Of a DNA stretch of 64,000 nucleotides, positions 25,033-32,755 are shown one piece after another; the stretch's first letter is position 1; each line of letters starts with the position of its first letter. The notes under the pieces were generated by a model. That model did not search any database. It was not told the origin of the DNA and saw nothing but the letters and a program-made list of their open reading frames with translations. The DNA comes from Streptomyces sp. NBC_00554 (GTDB lineage: Bacteria > Actinomycetota > Actinomycetes > Streptomycetales > Streptomycetaceae). The translations under genes were made by a program, and so were the position numbers. Location of the stretch: assembly GCF_041431135.1 (NCBI RefSeq), contig NZ_CP107799.1, positions 9,564,501 to 9,628,500 of the forward strand, written 5' to 3'.

Positions 25033-25500
25033 TCAGCCGGGGAGAAGATGTGCGACGTGCAGCGCGGCCAGGACGTAGCCGTGTGTGCCGGCGCCGACGA
25101 TCAGGGTGTCGGCGACCGCCGAGATGTAGGAGTGGTGCCTGAATTCCTCGCGCTTGTGCACGTTGGTGATGTGGAGTTCGACGGTCGGCAGAGCGGCGGC
25201 GGCGATCGCGTCGCGGAGTGCGACGGAGGTGTGTGTGAACGCGGCGGGGTTGATGACGATCGCGCTGCATTCGGTGCGCGCGGAATGAATCGCGTCGACC
25301 AGCACGCCTTCGTGGTTGCTCTGTACGAAGCGCGCGGTCAGGTCGTGTGCGGACAGAACCTTGGCCACGGTCTCCTCGACCTCGCGCAGCGTGGTGGAAC
25401 CGTACTTGTCGGGCTCGCGTACGCCGAGCAGATTGAGATTGGGGCCGTTGAGGAACAGGACGGTCCGTCCGGGGGCGGTCTCGGTGGTGGCGTTGAGCAT
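25033..25500 (-). CDS. aroQ: Type II 3-dehydroquinate dehydratase
   Basis: The 155-residue protein has the typical length and the family motifs LNGPNLNLLGVREPDKYG, QSNHEGVLVDAIH, NPAAFTHTSVALRDAI and ELHITNVHKREEFRHHSYIS. It dehydrates 3-dehydroquinate to 3-dehydroshikimate. ATG at 25500 is chosen over upstream in-frame codons because AAGGAG precedes it. It is divergent from an IclR regulator and next to a ring-cleavage operon, with a shikimate-dehydrogenase family gene and a transporter further on, so a catabolic role in quinate use is more likely than aromatic amino acid biosynthesis (inference). Confidence 0.93.
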   Translation of the reverse strand: MLNATTETAPGRTVLFLNGPNLNLLGVREPDKYGSTTLREVEETVAKVLSAHDLTARFVQSNHEGVLVDAIHSARTECSAIVINPAAFTHTSVALRDAIAAAALPTVELHITNVHKREEFRHHSYISAVADTLIVGAGTHGYVLAALHVAHLLPG

Positions 25501-25798
25501 GTGCGGCTCCTTCATCGATGCGGGCATGCGGGTCGGATGGGGCAGGGTCGTTTCTCGGTGCGTGCGCAGGAGCAGCCGTGACTGATGGTGGGGGCATCCG
25601 CTCGTGCTGGCCGGGCGGCCCGTGACGCACTCGCATGCCTCGCCTGTCCGGAACGCGCACATGCCGGTGCGGCCCGGAGGAGCAGGTCACGGGCTGCCAC
25701 CACTTGGAACAGCCGGGTGACGGCGATGTCCGTACCCGCGCCGACGAGGCCGACGCAGACGCTTGCATGCCGTCCGGTTCCCCCGTCATGCTTCGTCG
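25501..25798. promoter_or_regulatory. Divergent promoter region of aroQ and the IclR gene
   Basis: This 298-base gap contains no convincing gene. Just inside the IclR gene, at 25804-25818, TCCCGCTGAACGGAA resembles the two strong palindromes before the ring-cleavage operon, so the region is probably under IclR control. Confidence 0.4.
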
Positions 25799-26584
25799 AT
25801 GTGTCCCGCTGAACGGAACATTCCTGACTCTGGTGTCGCACGGGTCGCTGCCGTGCTCGGCGCCTTCGACGCGCTTCATGCCGAGCTTCGGGTGTCGGAG
25901 ATCGCCCGCCGGGCCGGGTTGCCGAAGTCCACGACCTCCCGTCTGGTGCGCGACCTCGTCGGTTACGGGTTCCTGGAACGCGACGAGAACGAGGACGCGC
26001 TTCTGCACATGGGAACGCGCCTGTTCGAGTACGGCGAGCTGGCCTCCCGGCACCGCAATCTGCGTGCGATCGCCTTGCCGTACATGGCCGATCTGCGCGA
26101 GGCGACCCGGCAGACGGTGCATCTGGCGGTGCTGGACGGCACCGAGGTGGTCTACGTGGAGATCCTGCGGAGCAAGGACGCCCCGAGGATGGGGTCGCGG
26201 GTGGGCGGCAGGCTGCCCGCGCACGCCGCGGCCGTGGGCAAGGTACTGCTCGCCTTCGGTGATGCGGAGGCCGTCGACGCGGTCTGCGCTCACGGGCTCG
26301 CGCCGGTGGGCCCGCGCACCATCACCGTGCCTGGCCTGCTCCGGCGTGAGCTGGAACGGATCAGGGGCGCGGGAGTCGCGTACGAGAACGAGGAGACCGG
26401 CCCCGGGGTGGGGTGTGTCGCGACCGCGATCCTCGGGGCCGACGGCCGGCCTGTCGCGGCGATGTCCATCTCGGGCTGGAGCGGGAGGCTGAACCTGCGC
26501 CGGGTGGGCCCCGCCGTGCGTACGGCGGGGCTGGCCGTAAGCCGTGAGTTGCGGGGGCCGAGCCCCTCCACGGGCGAGAGCTGA
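25799..26584 (+). CDS. IclR-family transcriptional regulator
   Basis: The protein (about 261 residues from ATG 25799; an upstream ATG at 25763 is also possible) has the IclR winged helix, RVSEIARRAGLPKSTTSRLV, and the effector-binding domain with RLPAHAAAVGKVLLAF and the GVGCVATAI strand. No clear Shine-Dalgarno marks the start. It lies between divergent aroQ and the co-directional meta-cleavage operon. Palindromes with the core CCGCTNAGCGG before that operon, and a similar one near its own start, suggest that it controls the operon and itself. IclR relatives often regulate protocatechuate, quinate or other aromatic pathways. Confidence 0.9.
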   Translation: MCPAERNIPDSGVARVAAVLGAFDALHAELRVSEIARRAGLPKSTTSRLVRDLVGYGFLERDENEDALLHMGTRLFEYGELASRHRNLRAIALPYMADLREATRQTVHLAVLDGTEVVYVEILRSKDAPRMGSRVGGRLPAHAAAVGKVLLAFGDAEAVDAVCAHGLAPVGPRTITVPGLLRRELERIRGAGVAYENEETGPGVGCVATAILGADGRPVAAMSISGWSGRLNLRRVGPAVRTAGLAVSRELRGPSPSTGES

Positions 26585-26649
26585 GCGGGCTCCCAGGGGG
26601 TGTCGGGCGATGACGTTCCCTTCGTAGCGTCCAGTCAGTGGGGTGTCAC

Positions 26650-26676
26650 GTCACGGGAGGACTGTCCTCCCGTGAC
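26650..26676. terminator. Perfect 12-bp hairpin after the IclR gene
   Basis: GTCACGGGAGGA and its exact complement are separated by the loop CTG. There is no T-run, as usual for GC-rich actinobacteria. It lies 65 bases after the IclR stop and should separate that gene from the operon. Confidence 0.65.
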
Positions 26677-26696
26677 GAGGGGCGGGCAAGCCGGAT

Positions 26697-26757
26697 GATC
26701 CGCTGAGCGGATCAACCCGGAGACGAAGACGGTTGATCTTGTTCCGCTCAGCGGATC
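26697..26757. promoter_or_regulatory. Two palindromic operators before the meta-cleavage operon
   Basis: GATCCGCTGAGCGGATC (26697-26713) is a perfect 17-base palindrome. TTCCGCTCAGCGGATC (26742-26757) repeats it with the same 11-base core. The 45-base spacing is roughly four helical turns, fitting cooperative binding by the adjacent IclR protein. Confidence 0.6.
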
Positions 26758-26830
26758 AATGGGTTGCCGGGTGGGACCTGGCGCAACATGCTGCGAGGAG
26801 ATCGCCCATCACCCGAGGAAAGAGCCGCAG

Positions 26831-27634
26831 ATGGACAAAGCCACGCACGCCGTGGTCGCGAAGGAGCTGCTGGCCGCGCGGCGCAGCCGCGAGCCGATCG
26901 ACCCGGTCAGCCGGACCCACCCCGGGCTGACGGTCGATGACGCCTACGCGATCCAGCTTGAGCAGGTCCGCACCTGGACCGAGGACGAGCAGCGCGTCCA
27001 GGGCCACAAGGTCGGGCTCACCTCGGCGGCCATGCAGCGCCAGCTCGGCGTCGACCAGCCCGATTACGGGCATCTGATGGAGTCCATGTTCCATCTGGAG
27101 GGCCTGCCGATCGGACTGGACGAGTTCATCAGCCCCAAGGTCGAACCGGAGATCGCGTTCGTACTCAAGCGGCCGCTGACCGGCCCGGGGGTGAACGCCG
27201 CGCAGGCGCTGTCGGCGGTCGACTACGTCCTGCCGGCCCTGGAGATCATCGACTCCCGCATCCGGGACTGGAAGATCGGCCTGATCGACACGGTCGCGGA
27301 CAACGCGTCGGCCGGCGGCGTGGTGCTCGGCAGCCGCCCCGTCCCGGTGGGTGCGGTCGATCTGCGGCTGTCCGGCTGCGTACTGACCCGGCGCGGCGAG
27401 GTCGTCGGGACCGGTGCCGGGGGCGCTGTACTGGGCTCGCCGCTGAACGCCCTGGTCTGGCTGGCCAACACGGTGGGTCGGCTCGGCGTAACCCTGGAGC
27501 CGGGCCATGTCATCCTGCCCGGCTCGGTCTGCGCCGCCGTGCCCGTCGCCGGTGGTGATTCGGTCACCGCGACCTTCGGCGGGCTGGGCACCGTCACCGC
27601 ACGATTCGCCCGCACCCAGGGGGAGGACGCATGA
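26831..27634 (+). CDS. 2-oxopent-4-enoate (2-keto-4-pentenoate) hydratase
   Basis: The 267-residue protein belongs to the fumarylacetoacetate-hydrolase/hydratase family: GHKVGLTSAAMQRQLGV, EPEIAFVLKRPL, ALEIIDSRIRDW and DNASAGGVVLGS are typical of MhpD/DmpE. It adds water to 2-oxopent-4-enoate, giving 4-hydroxy-2-oxovalerate. ATG at 26831 is preferred over the longer open frame because AGGAAAGA lies before it and the upstream bases are operator DNA. It is first of an eight-gene operon and is coupled to the next gene by an ATGA overlap. A second homologue in the operon (29594) is the decarboxylase. Confidence 0.9.
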   Translation: MDKATHAVVAKELLAARRSREPIDPVSRTHPGLTVDDAYAIQLEQVRTWTEDEQRVQGHKVGLTSAAMQRQLGVDQPDYGHLMESMFHLEGLPIGLDEFISPKVEPEIAFVLKRPLTGPGVNAAQALSAVDYVLPALEIIDSRIRDWKIGLIDTVADNASAGGVVLGSRPVPVGAVDLRLSGCVLTRRGEVVGTGAGGAVLGSPLNALVWLANTVGRLGVTLEPGHVILPGSVCAAVPVAGGDSVTATFGGLGTVTARFARTQGEDA

Positions 27635-28530
27635 CCGCCACCGCCGCCATCGTGGGGCCCGGCAACATCGGCACCGACCTGATGGTCAAGCTGCTGCGCA
27701 ATGAGCACATCGACGTCCGCTACATGGTCGGCGTCGACCCCGCCTCCGACGGCCTGGCCCGAGCCGAGAAGCTCGGCGTCGAAGCCAGTGCCGGAGGCGT
27801 GGACTGGCTGCTCAGCCGGCCGGAGCTGCCCGATCTGGTCTTCGAGGCCACCTCCGCCAAGGCGCATCTGGCCAACGCCGACCGCTACACCGAGGCCGGG
27901 ATCACCGCCATCGACCTGACCCCCGCCGCGGCCGGCCCCTTCGTCTGCCCGGTGGTCAACCTCACCGAGCACCAGGCCGCACCGAACGTCAACATGATCA
28001 CCTGCGGCGGGCAGGCCACCATCCCGATCGTGGCCGCCGTTTCCCGGGTCGTGCCGGTGCCGTACGCGGAGATCGTCGCCTCGATCGCCTCCCGCTCGGC
28101 CGGCCCAGGCACCCGCGCCAACATCGACGAGTTCACCGAGACCACCTCCCACGCGATCGAGACCGTCGGTGGCGCCGGACGCGGCAAGGCGATCATCATC
28201 CTCAACCCCGTCGACCCGCCGATGATCATGCGTGACACGGTGTACTGCGCCATTCCCGCCGACGCCGACCGCGACGCCATCACCGAGTCCATTCAACGGA
28301 TGGTCGAGGAGGTACGGGTCTACGTACCCGGCTACCAGATGCGCTCCGAGCCGCAGTTCGACGACCCGCGCCCCGAGTGGAAGGGGCAAGCCCGGGTCGC
28401 GGTATTCCTCGAAGTCCGCGGCAACGGCGACTACTTGCCGCCCTGGGCAGGCAACCTCGACATCATGACCGCCGCCGCCGTCCGCGTCGGCGAACTCATC
28501 AGCCGGCGACAGAAGGCGGTGACCCGATGA
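27631..28530 (+). CDS. Acetaldehyde dehydrogenase (acetylating)
   Basis: The 299-residue protein fits the MhpF/DmpF family: AAIVGPGNIGTDLMVKL (NAD binding), the catalytic-cysteine strand VNMITCGGQATIPIV and ILNPVDPPMIMRDTVY. It converts acetaldehyde, NAD and CoA into acetyl-CoA and normally forms a channelling complex with the aldolase encoded next. Start and stop both overlap neighbours by ATGA. Confidence 0.95.
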   Translation: MTATAAIVGPGNIGTDLMVKLLRNEHIDVRYMVGVDPASDGLARAEKLGVEASAGGVDWLLSRPELPDLVFEATSAKAHLANADRYTEAGITAIDLTPAAAGPFVCPVVNLTEHQAAPNVNMITCGGQATIPIVAAVSRVVPVPYAEIVASIASRSAGPGTRANIDEFTETTSHAIETVGGAGRGKAIIILNPVDPPMIMRDTVYCAIPADADRDAITESIQRMVEEVRVYVPGYQMRSEPQFDDPRPEWKGQARVAVFLEVRGNGDYLPPWAGNLDIMTAAAVRVGELISRRQKAVTR

Positions 28531-29597
28531 CCGCGGACACGACCACGGACCCCCGACCGGCCGTACGCATCACCGACACCACGCTGCGCGACGGAAGTCA
28601 CGCGATAGCCCATCAGTTCACCGTCGACCAGGTACGGGCCGTGACCCGCGCCCTGGACGACGCGGGCGTCACCGTCATTGAGGTCACCCACGGCGACGGT
28701 CTCGCCGGGTCCTCCTTCAACTACGGTTTCTCACACACGGACGAGATCGAACTCGTCGAGGCGGCCGTCGCCGAAGCCCGCCAGGCCCGTATCGCCGTCC
28801 TGTTGCTGCCCGGCCTCGGTACCGTCGAGGACCTGCACCGGGCCCATGACGCGGGCGCGGGGATCGTACGGGTGGCGACCCACTGCACCGAGGCGGACGT
28901 CTCCGTCCAGCATTTCGGGGCCGCTCGCGAACTGGGCATGGAGACCGTCGGATTCCTGATGCTCTCGCACCGGGTCGGTCCCGAGGCGCTGGCGAGGCAG
29001 GCCAGGATCATGGCCGACGCCGGGTGCCAGTGCGTGTACGTCGTCGACTCCGCGGGCTGGCTGCTGCCCGCCGACGTCACCGACCGCGTGTCGGCGCTGG
29101 CCGCCGAGCTCGGAGACGACGCCCAGATCGGCTTCCACGGCCACCAGAACCTCTCGCTCGGCGTTGCGAACTCGATCGCCGCTTACGAGGCGGGCGCCCT
29201 CCAGATCGACGGCAGCCTGTGCGCGCTGGGCGCCGGCGCCGGCAACTCGCCGACCGAGCTGCTCGCCACCGTCTTCGAACGGATGCGGGTCCCTACCGGC
29301 CTGGACGTGGACGGCGTGCTGCGCGCCGCGCACGAGGTGCTCACCCCGCTGATTCCCCGGCTGCCCATCGCCGACCGCCCGGCCATCGAACAGGGCAGGC
29401 ACGGCGTCTACTCCTCGTTCCTGCTGCACGCGCAGCGCGCCGCCGACCGTTACGGGGTGCCCGCCCACGCCATCCTGCGCGCGGTCGGCGAGGCCGGGTA
29501 CGTCGGCGGCCAGGAAGACATGATCATCGACGTGGCGATCGACCTTTCCACCCGCGCCACGACAACGGCCAAGGCCTCGGAAGGCGTACCCGCATGA
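28527..29597 (+). CDS. 4-hydroxy-2-oxovalerate aldolase
   Basis: The 356-residue protein has the HMGL-like TIM barrel with RITDTTLRDGSHA at the start, VYVVDSAGWLLPADV and GFHGHQNLSLGVANSI (metal-binding histidines), and LCALGAGAGNSPTE, as in MhpE/DmpG. It cleaves 4-hydroxy-2-oxovalerate to pyruvate and acetaldehyde and should partner the acetylating dehydrogenase. ATG 28527 overlaps the previous stop by ATGA; a longer open frame upstream belongs to that other gene. Confidence 0.95.
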   Translation: MTADTTTDPRPAVRITDTTLRDGSHAIAHQFTVDQVRAVTRALDDAGVTVIEVTHGDGLAGSSFNYGFSHTDEIELVEAAVAEARQARIAVLLLPGLGTVEDLHRAHDAGAGIVRVATHCTEADVSVQHFGAARELGMETVGFLMLSHRVGPEALARQARIMADAGCQCVYVVDSAGWLLPADVTDRVSALAAELGDDAQIGFHGHQNLSLGVANSIAAYEAGALQIDGSLCALGAGAGNSPTELLATVFERMRVPTGLDVDGVLRAAHEVLTPLIPRLPIADRPAIEQGRHGVYSSFLLHAQRAADRYGVPAHAILRAVGEAGYVGGQEDMIIDVAIDLSTRATTTAKASEGVPA

Positions 29598-30376
29598 GCG
29601 ACTGGACCATCGACCGCGCCGTCACGGAGCTGCTCGGCCGCGAGACCGACCGCAGGGACGGCGGCAAGATCACCGACGACTGGCCCGACCTCGACCTGCC
29701 GACCGCCTACCAGGTGCAGGACGCGCTGCTCCAGCGCAAGGTTGCCGGCGGCGAACAGGTGGTCGGCGTCAAGCTCGGCCTCACCTCGCGCGCAAAGCAG
29801 CAGCGGATGGGTATCGACTCCCCGCTCACCGCCTGGCTCACCGATGCGATGGTGCTCCCGGAAGGCGTCCCGGTCCCGATGGGCGATCTCATCCACCCGC
29901 GCGTCGAGCCGGAGATCGTCTTCGTCATGGGGAAGCGGCTTGAGGGGCCCGGCGTCACCGCCGCGACCGCGCTCGCCGCCGTCCGCAGCGTGCACGCGGG
30001 CTTCGAGGTCATCGACAGCCGCTTCACCGACTTCAAGTTCACCCTCCCCGACGTGGTCGCCGACAACGCTTCGTCGTCGCGCTTCGTTGTCAGCGGCACC
30101 GGCCTGCCGCCCGAGGGTCTCGACCTCGCGCTGGAGGGCTGCCTGCTCGGCATCGACGGCGAGATCACCGACTCCGCGACAGGCGCCGCCGTACAGGGCC
30201 ACCCCGCCGAGGCACTCGCGCTGGCGGCGAACTCCCTCGGCGCGCGCGGCATCGCCATCGAGCCCGGCTGGATCGTGCTCACCGGCGGCCTCACCGACGC
30301 CGTCTTCGTCGAGCCCGGACGGGAGATCAGCGCCGAATTCACCCACCTCGGCACCCTGCGGGTGGTCGGGGCCTGA
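29594..30376 (+). CDS. 4-oxalocrotonate (2-oxo-3-hexenedioate) decarboxylase
   Basis: This 260-residue homologue of the hydratase in the same operon has GVKLGLTSRAKQQRMGI, EPEIVFVMGKRLEGPG, AGFEVIDSRFTDFKF and DNASSSRFVVSG. The form with Ser-Ser after DNA and its place beside a tautomerase gene fit the XylI/DmpH decarboxylase, which turns 2-oxo-3-hexenedioate into 2-oxopent-4-enoate. Hydratase and decarboxylase often form a complex. It overlaps the aldolase stop by ATGA. Confidence 0.88.
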   Translation: MSDWTIDRAVTELLGRETDRRDGGKITDDWPDLDLPTAYQVQDALLQRKVAGGEQVVGVKLGLTSRAKQQRMGIDSPLTAWLTDAMVLPEGVPVPMGDLIHPRVEPEIVFVMGKRLEGPGVTAATALAAVRSVHAGFEVIDSRFTDFKFTLPDVVADNASSSRFVVSGTGLPPEGLDLALEGCLLGIDGEITDSATGAAVQGHPAEALALAANSLGARGIAIEPGWIVLTGGLTDAVFVEPGREISAEFTHLGTLRVVGA

Positions 30377-30377
30377 C

Positions 30378-30575
30378 ATGCCACTCGTCGAGATCAGCAT
30401 CGTCGCCGGACGCCCTCCTTCGATGGTCCGCGACCTCATCCACCAGGTGCATGCCGCCGTACGGGACTCCCTGGACGCCCCCGACGGGGCCATCCGAGTC
30501 CTCGTCCACGAAATCCCGCCGGAGCACTGGGCTGCGGGCGACATCACCAAGGCAGAACAGGAGACATCCCAATGA
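30378..30575 (+). CDS. 4-oxalocrotonate tautomerase family protein
   Basis: The 65-residue protein starts MPLVEISIVAGRP, so after removal of Met the catalytic Pro-1 is exposed. It continues with a helix and RVLVHEIPPEHWAAGD, the usual tautomerase layout. It isomerises 2-hydroxymuconate to 2-oxo-3-hexenedioate for the decarboxylase. It starts one base after the decarboxylase stop and overlaps the next gene by ATGA. Confidence 0.92.
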   Translation: MPLVEISIVAGRPPSMVRDLIHQVHAAVRDSLDAPDGAIRVLVHEIPPEHWAAGDITKAEQETSQ

Positions 30576-30979
30576 GCGATGACCGCCCCGAGAGCATCGA
30601 TGACTTCCGGGCGACGTACGAACGGATGCTGGGCTTCGTCCCGCCGCGCGTCGCCTCCCGTTTCGAGGCGTCCGAGAAGGACAACCCGGAACTGCTGCTG
30701 GCGCAGGAGCGACTGCGCAACATGGTCATGTATCCGGAGGCGCTGGACCAGAAGACCGTCCAGCTGGTGCTTTTCGGCATCCTGCACGCCAAGCTCAGCG
30801 ACGCCGCCAAGCTGCACGGCCTCGCCGCGCTACGGGCCGGTGCCAGCTGGGACGAGCTGCACGCCGTCATCGACCTGGCGTTCCTGTTCACCGGATTCTC
30901 CGCGATCAACCGCGGCCCCCAGGTGCTGGCGGACATCGCGGAGCTGGAAAAGAAGGCGAAGGAGAACGAGCGTGACTGA
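30572..30979 (+). CDS. Carboxymuconolactone decarboxylase (CMD)-family protein without cysteines
   Basis: The 135-residue protein has the helical CMD/AhpD fold (LVLFGILHAKLSDAAKLHGLAALRAGAS). It contains no cysteine at all, so it is not an AhpD-like peroxidase. Lying between a tautomerase and an extradiol dioxygenase gene, it may decarboxylate or otherwise process a carboxylated ring-cleavage product. A decarboxylase of this kind of function is needed in the protocatechuate 2,3-cleavage pathway known from Paenibacillus; the match here is inference. Overlaps: ATGA upstream, 8 bases downstream. Confidence 0.85.
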   Translation: MSDDRPESIDDFRATYERMLGFVPPRVASRFEASEKDNPELLLAQERLRNMVMYPEALDQKTVQLVLFGILHAKLSDAAKLHGLAALRAGASWDELHAVIDLAFLFTGFSAINRGPQVLADIAELEKKAKENERD

Positions 30980-31922
30980 GCCGCTCTACGAACTGGCCCA
31001 CCTCGGCCACGCCGAGCTGCTGACCCCCGTGTACGACCAGAGCCTGGCCTTCTTCACCGAGGTCTACGGGCTCGACCTGGTGCACGAATCCGGCGGCAGC
31101 GCCTATCTGCGCGCCTGGGGCGACCACGACCTGACGACCCTGAAACTGACCGCCGCCGACCGGGCCGGCCTCGGTCATGTCGCCTGGCGCGCGGTGAGCC
31201 CGCAGGCCCTGATCCGCCGGGCCGCGGCGCTGGAGGAACGCGGCGTCGACGGGGAGTGGATCGACGGGGACTTCGGGCACGGCAAGGCGTACTCCTTCAT
31301 CGCCCCGAGCGGCCAGCGCATGGAGCTCTACTACGAGACCGAGAAGTACCGAGCCCCGACGGGTAAGGCCTCCTACCTGCCCAACCAGCCCCAGTCCTCC
31401 GTCACCCGGGGAGTCGGCGCGGCGCGCATCGACCACATCAACGTCCTCGCGAACGACGTACCGGGCACGCGAGAGATCATGTGCGAGGCCCTCGGCTTCA
31501 AGCTCCGCGAGCACCTGATCCCGCCCGGCCAGCCCGAGGTCGGCGCCTGGCTCAGCCTGATGAACAAGGCCCACGACCTCGCCATCACCCGCGAACCGGT
31601 GCCCGGCGTCAGCGGGCGGCTGCACCACCTCGCGTACGCCGTCGAGAACCGCGAGGACGTGCTCCGCGCCGCCGACATCTTCTGCGAACTGGGTGTCGAG
31701 ATCGAGTTCGGCCCGGCCAAGCACTCGCGCACCCAGGGCTTCTTCCTCTACGTCCTGGAGCCGGGCGGCAACCGCATCGAGGTGTTCTCCGGCGGCATCC
31801 ACATCTTCGCCCCCGACTGGGAGCCGGTCACCTGGACCACCGAGGGCCAGGGCCGCTCCACCGCCTGGGGCCTGGACGTGCCCCCGAGTTTCCACTCCCA
31901 CGCCACCCCGGTGCTGCCATGA
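30972..31922 (+). CDS. Extradiol ring-cleavage dioxygenase, VOC superfamily (catechol 2,3-dioxygenase-like)
   Basis: The 316-residue protein has two VOC domains. The second has the iron ligands expected for type I extradiol enzymes: His155 (RIDHINVLAND), His218/219 (RLHHLAYAVE) and Glu270 (GNRIEVFSGG), with Tyr260 just before, close to the positions in XylE. It should open a catechol-type ring next to the two hydroxyls. GTG 30972 overlaps the end of the CMD gene by 8 bases. Context with dehydroquinase, a possible dehydroshikimate dehydratase and a CMD protein suggests protocatechuate as substrate rather than plain catechol; sequence alone cannot settle this. Confidence 0.9.
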   Translation: MTEPLYELAHLGHAELLTPVYDQSLAFFTEVYGLDLVHESGGSAYLRAWGDHDLTTLKLTAADRAGLGHVAWRAVSPQALIRRAAALEERGVDGEWIDGDFGHGKAYSFIAPSGQRMELYYETEKYRAPTGKASYLPNQPQSSVTRGVGAARIDHINVLANDVPGTREIMCEALGFKLREHLIPPGQPEVGAWLSLMNKAHDLAITREPVPGVSGRLHHLAYAVENREDVLRAADIFCELGVEIEFGPAKHSRTQGFFLYVLEPGGNRIEVFSGGIHIFAPDWEPVTWTTEGQGRSTAWGLDVPPSFHSHATPVLP

Positions 31923-32755
31923 CGCGGGAGCTGACCGCGAGCTTCGTGACCCTGTCCGGCGCGGGCTTCGCGCAACCCGCCCGAGTGCCGTTCGCGGAGC
32001 GCTGCCGCGCGGCGGCCGCCGCAGGCTTCACCGGCATCGGCCTGCACACCGACGACTACCGGCTGATGCGGGTCGCCGGGGCGAGCGACGCGTCCATGCG
32101 TGCCGTGCTCGGTACTCACGGACTCGCCCTGCGGGAAATCGAGTTCCTCAGTGGCTGGGCCTCGGCGGGCACCGGTGGCGGTGACACCGCCGCAGCCGTG
32201 GGCGCGCTCGCCCGGGCGTTCCGGCCGCATCACGTCACGGCGGGCGAGTTCACCGGGGACGAGCTCGACATCGCGGCGGCGGGTGCCAGGCTCCGTACGA
32301 TCTGCGACCGTGTCGCCGCGTACGGGCTGCGTGTCGCGGTCGAGGCGTTTCCCTGGTCCGGGCTGAAGGACGTCGCCACCGCCCGCGCGGTGGTGGAGGC
32401 CTCCGGCGCCCCCAACGCCGGGCTGATGATCGACGTCTGGCACTTCTACAACACCCGCTCCAGCCTGGCCGACCTCGACGGTCTGCCGCCCGACCGGATC
32501 GTGGCCGTCCAGCTCAATGACGGCCGCGTCGTGGACGGCGACTTCCTCACCGAGGCACGACAAGGGCGCCTGCTGCCCGGCGACGGTGAACTGGACGTCC
32601 AGGGACTGCTGTTGGGCCTGCACGAACGCGGTTTCCGCGGTCCGTACTGCATCGAGGTCAACTACCCCGGCTACCGGGACCTCCCGGTCGACGAGATGGC
32701 GGCGCTGGCCTTCACCAAGGCGTCCAAGGCTCTTGGGGTGCTTCCCGCGAGCTGA
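31919..32755 (+). CDS. Xylose-isomerase-like TIM-barrel protein, possible 3-dehydroshikimate dehydratase
   Basis: The 278-residue AP-endonuclease-2/sugar-phosphate-isomerase fold protein shows metal-ligand candidates Glu (RVAVEAFPW), Asp (LMIDVWHFY), Gln (IVAVQLNDG) and Glu (CIEVNYPGY). An E-D-Q/H-E metal set fits 3-dehydroshikimate dehydratases (QuiC/AsbF type), which make protocatechuate, but the fold also covers isomerases and epimerases. Placement in a ring-cleavage operon with aroQ nearby favours the dehydratase. It overlaps the dioxygenase stop by ATGA and ends the operon. Confidence 0.8.
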   Translation: MTRELTASFVTLSGAGFAQPARVPFAERCRAAAAAGFTGIGLHTDDYRLMRVAGASDASMRAVLGTHGLALREIEFLSGWASAGTGGGDTAAAVGALARAFRPHHVTAGEFTGDELDIAAAGARLRTICDRVAAYGLRVAVEAFPWSGLKDVATARAVVEASGAPNAGLMIDVWHFYNTRSSLADLDGLPPDRIVAVQLNDGRVVDGDFLTEARQGRLLPGDGELDVQGLLLGLHERGFRGPYCIEVNYPGYRDLPVDEMAALAFTKASKALGVLPAS

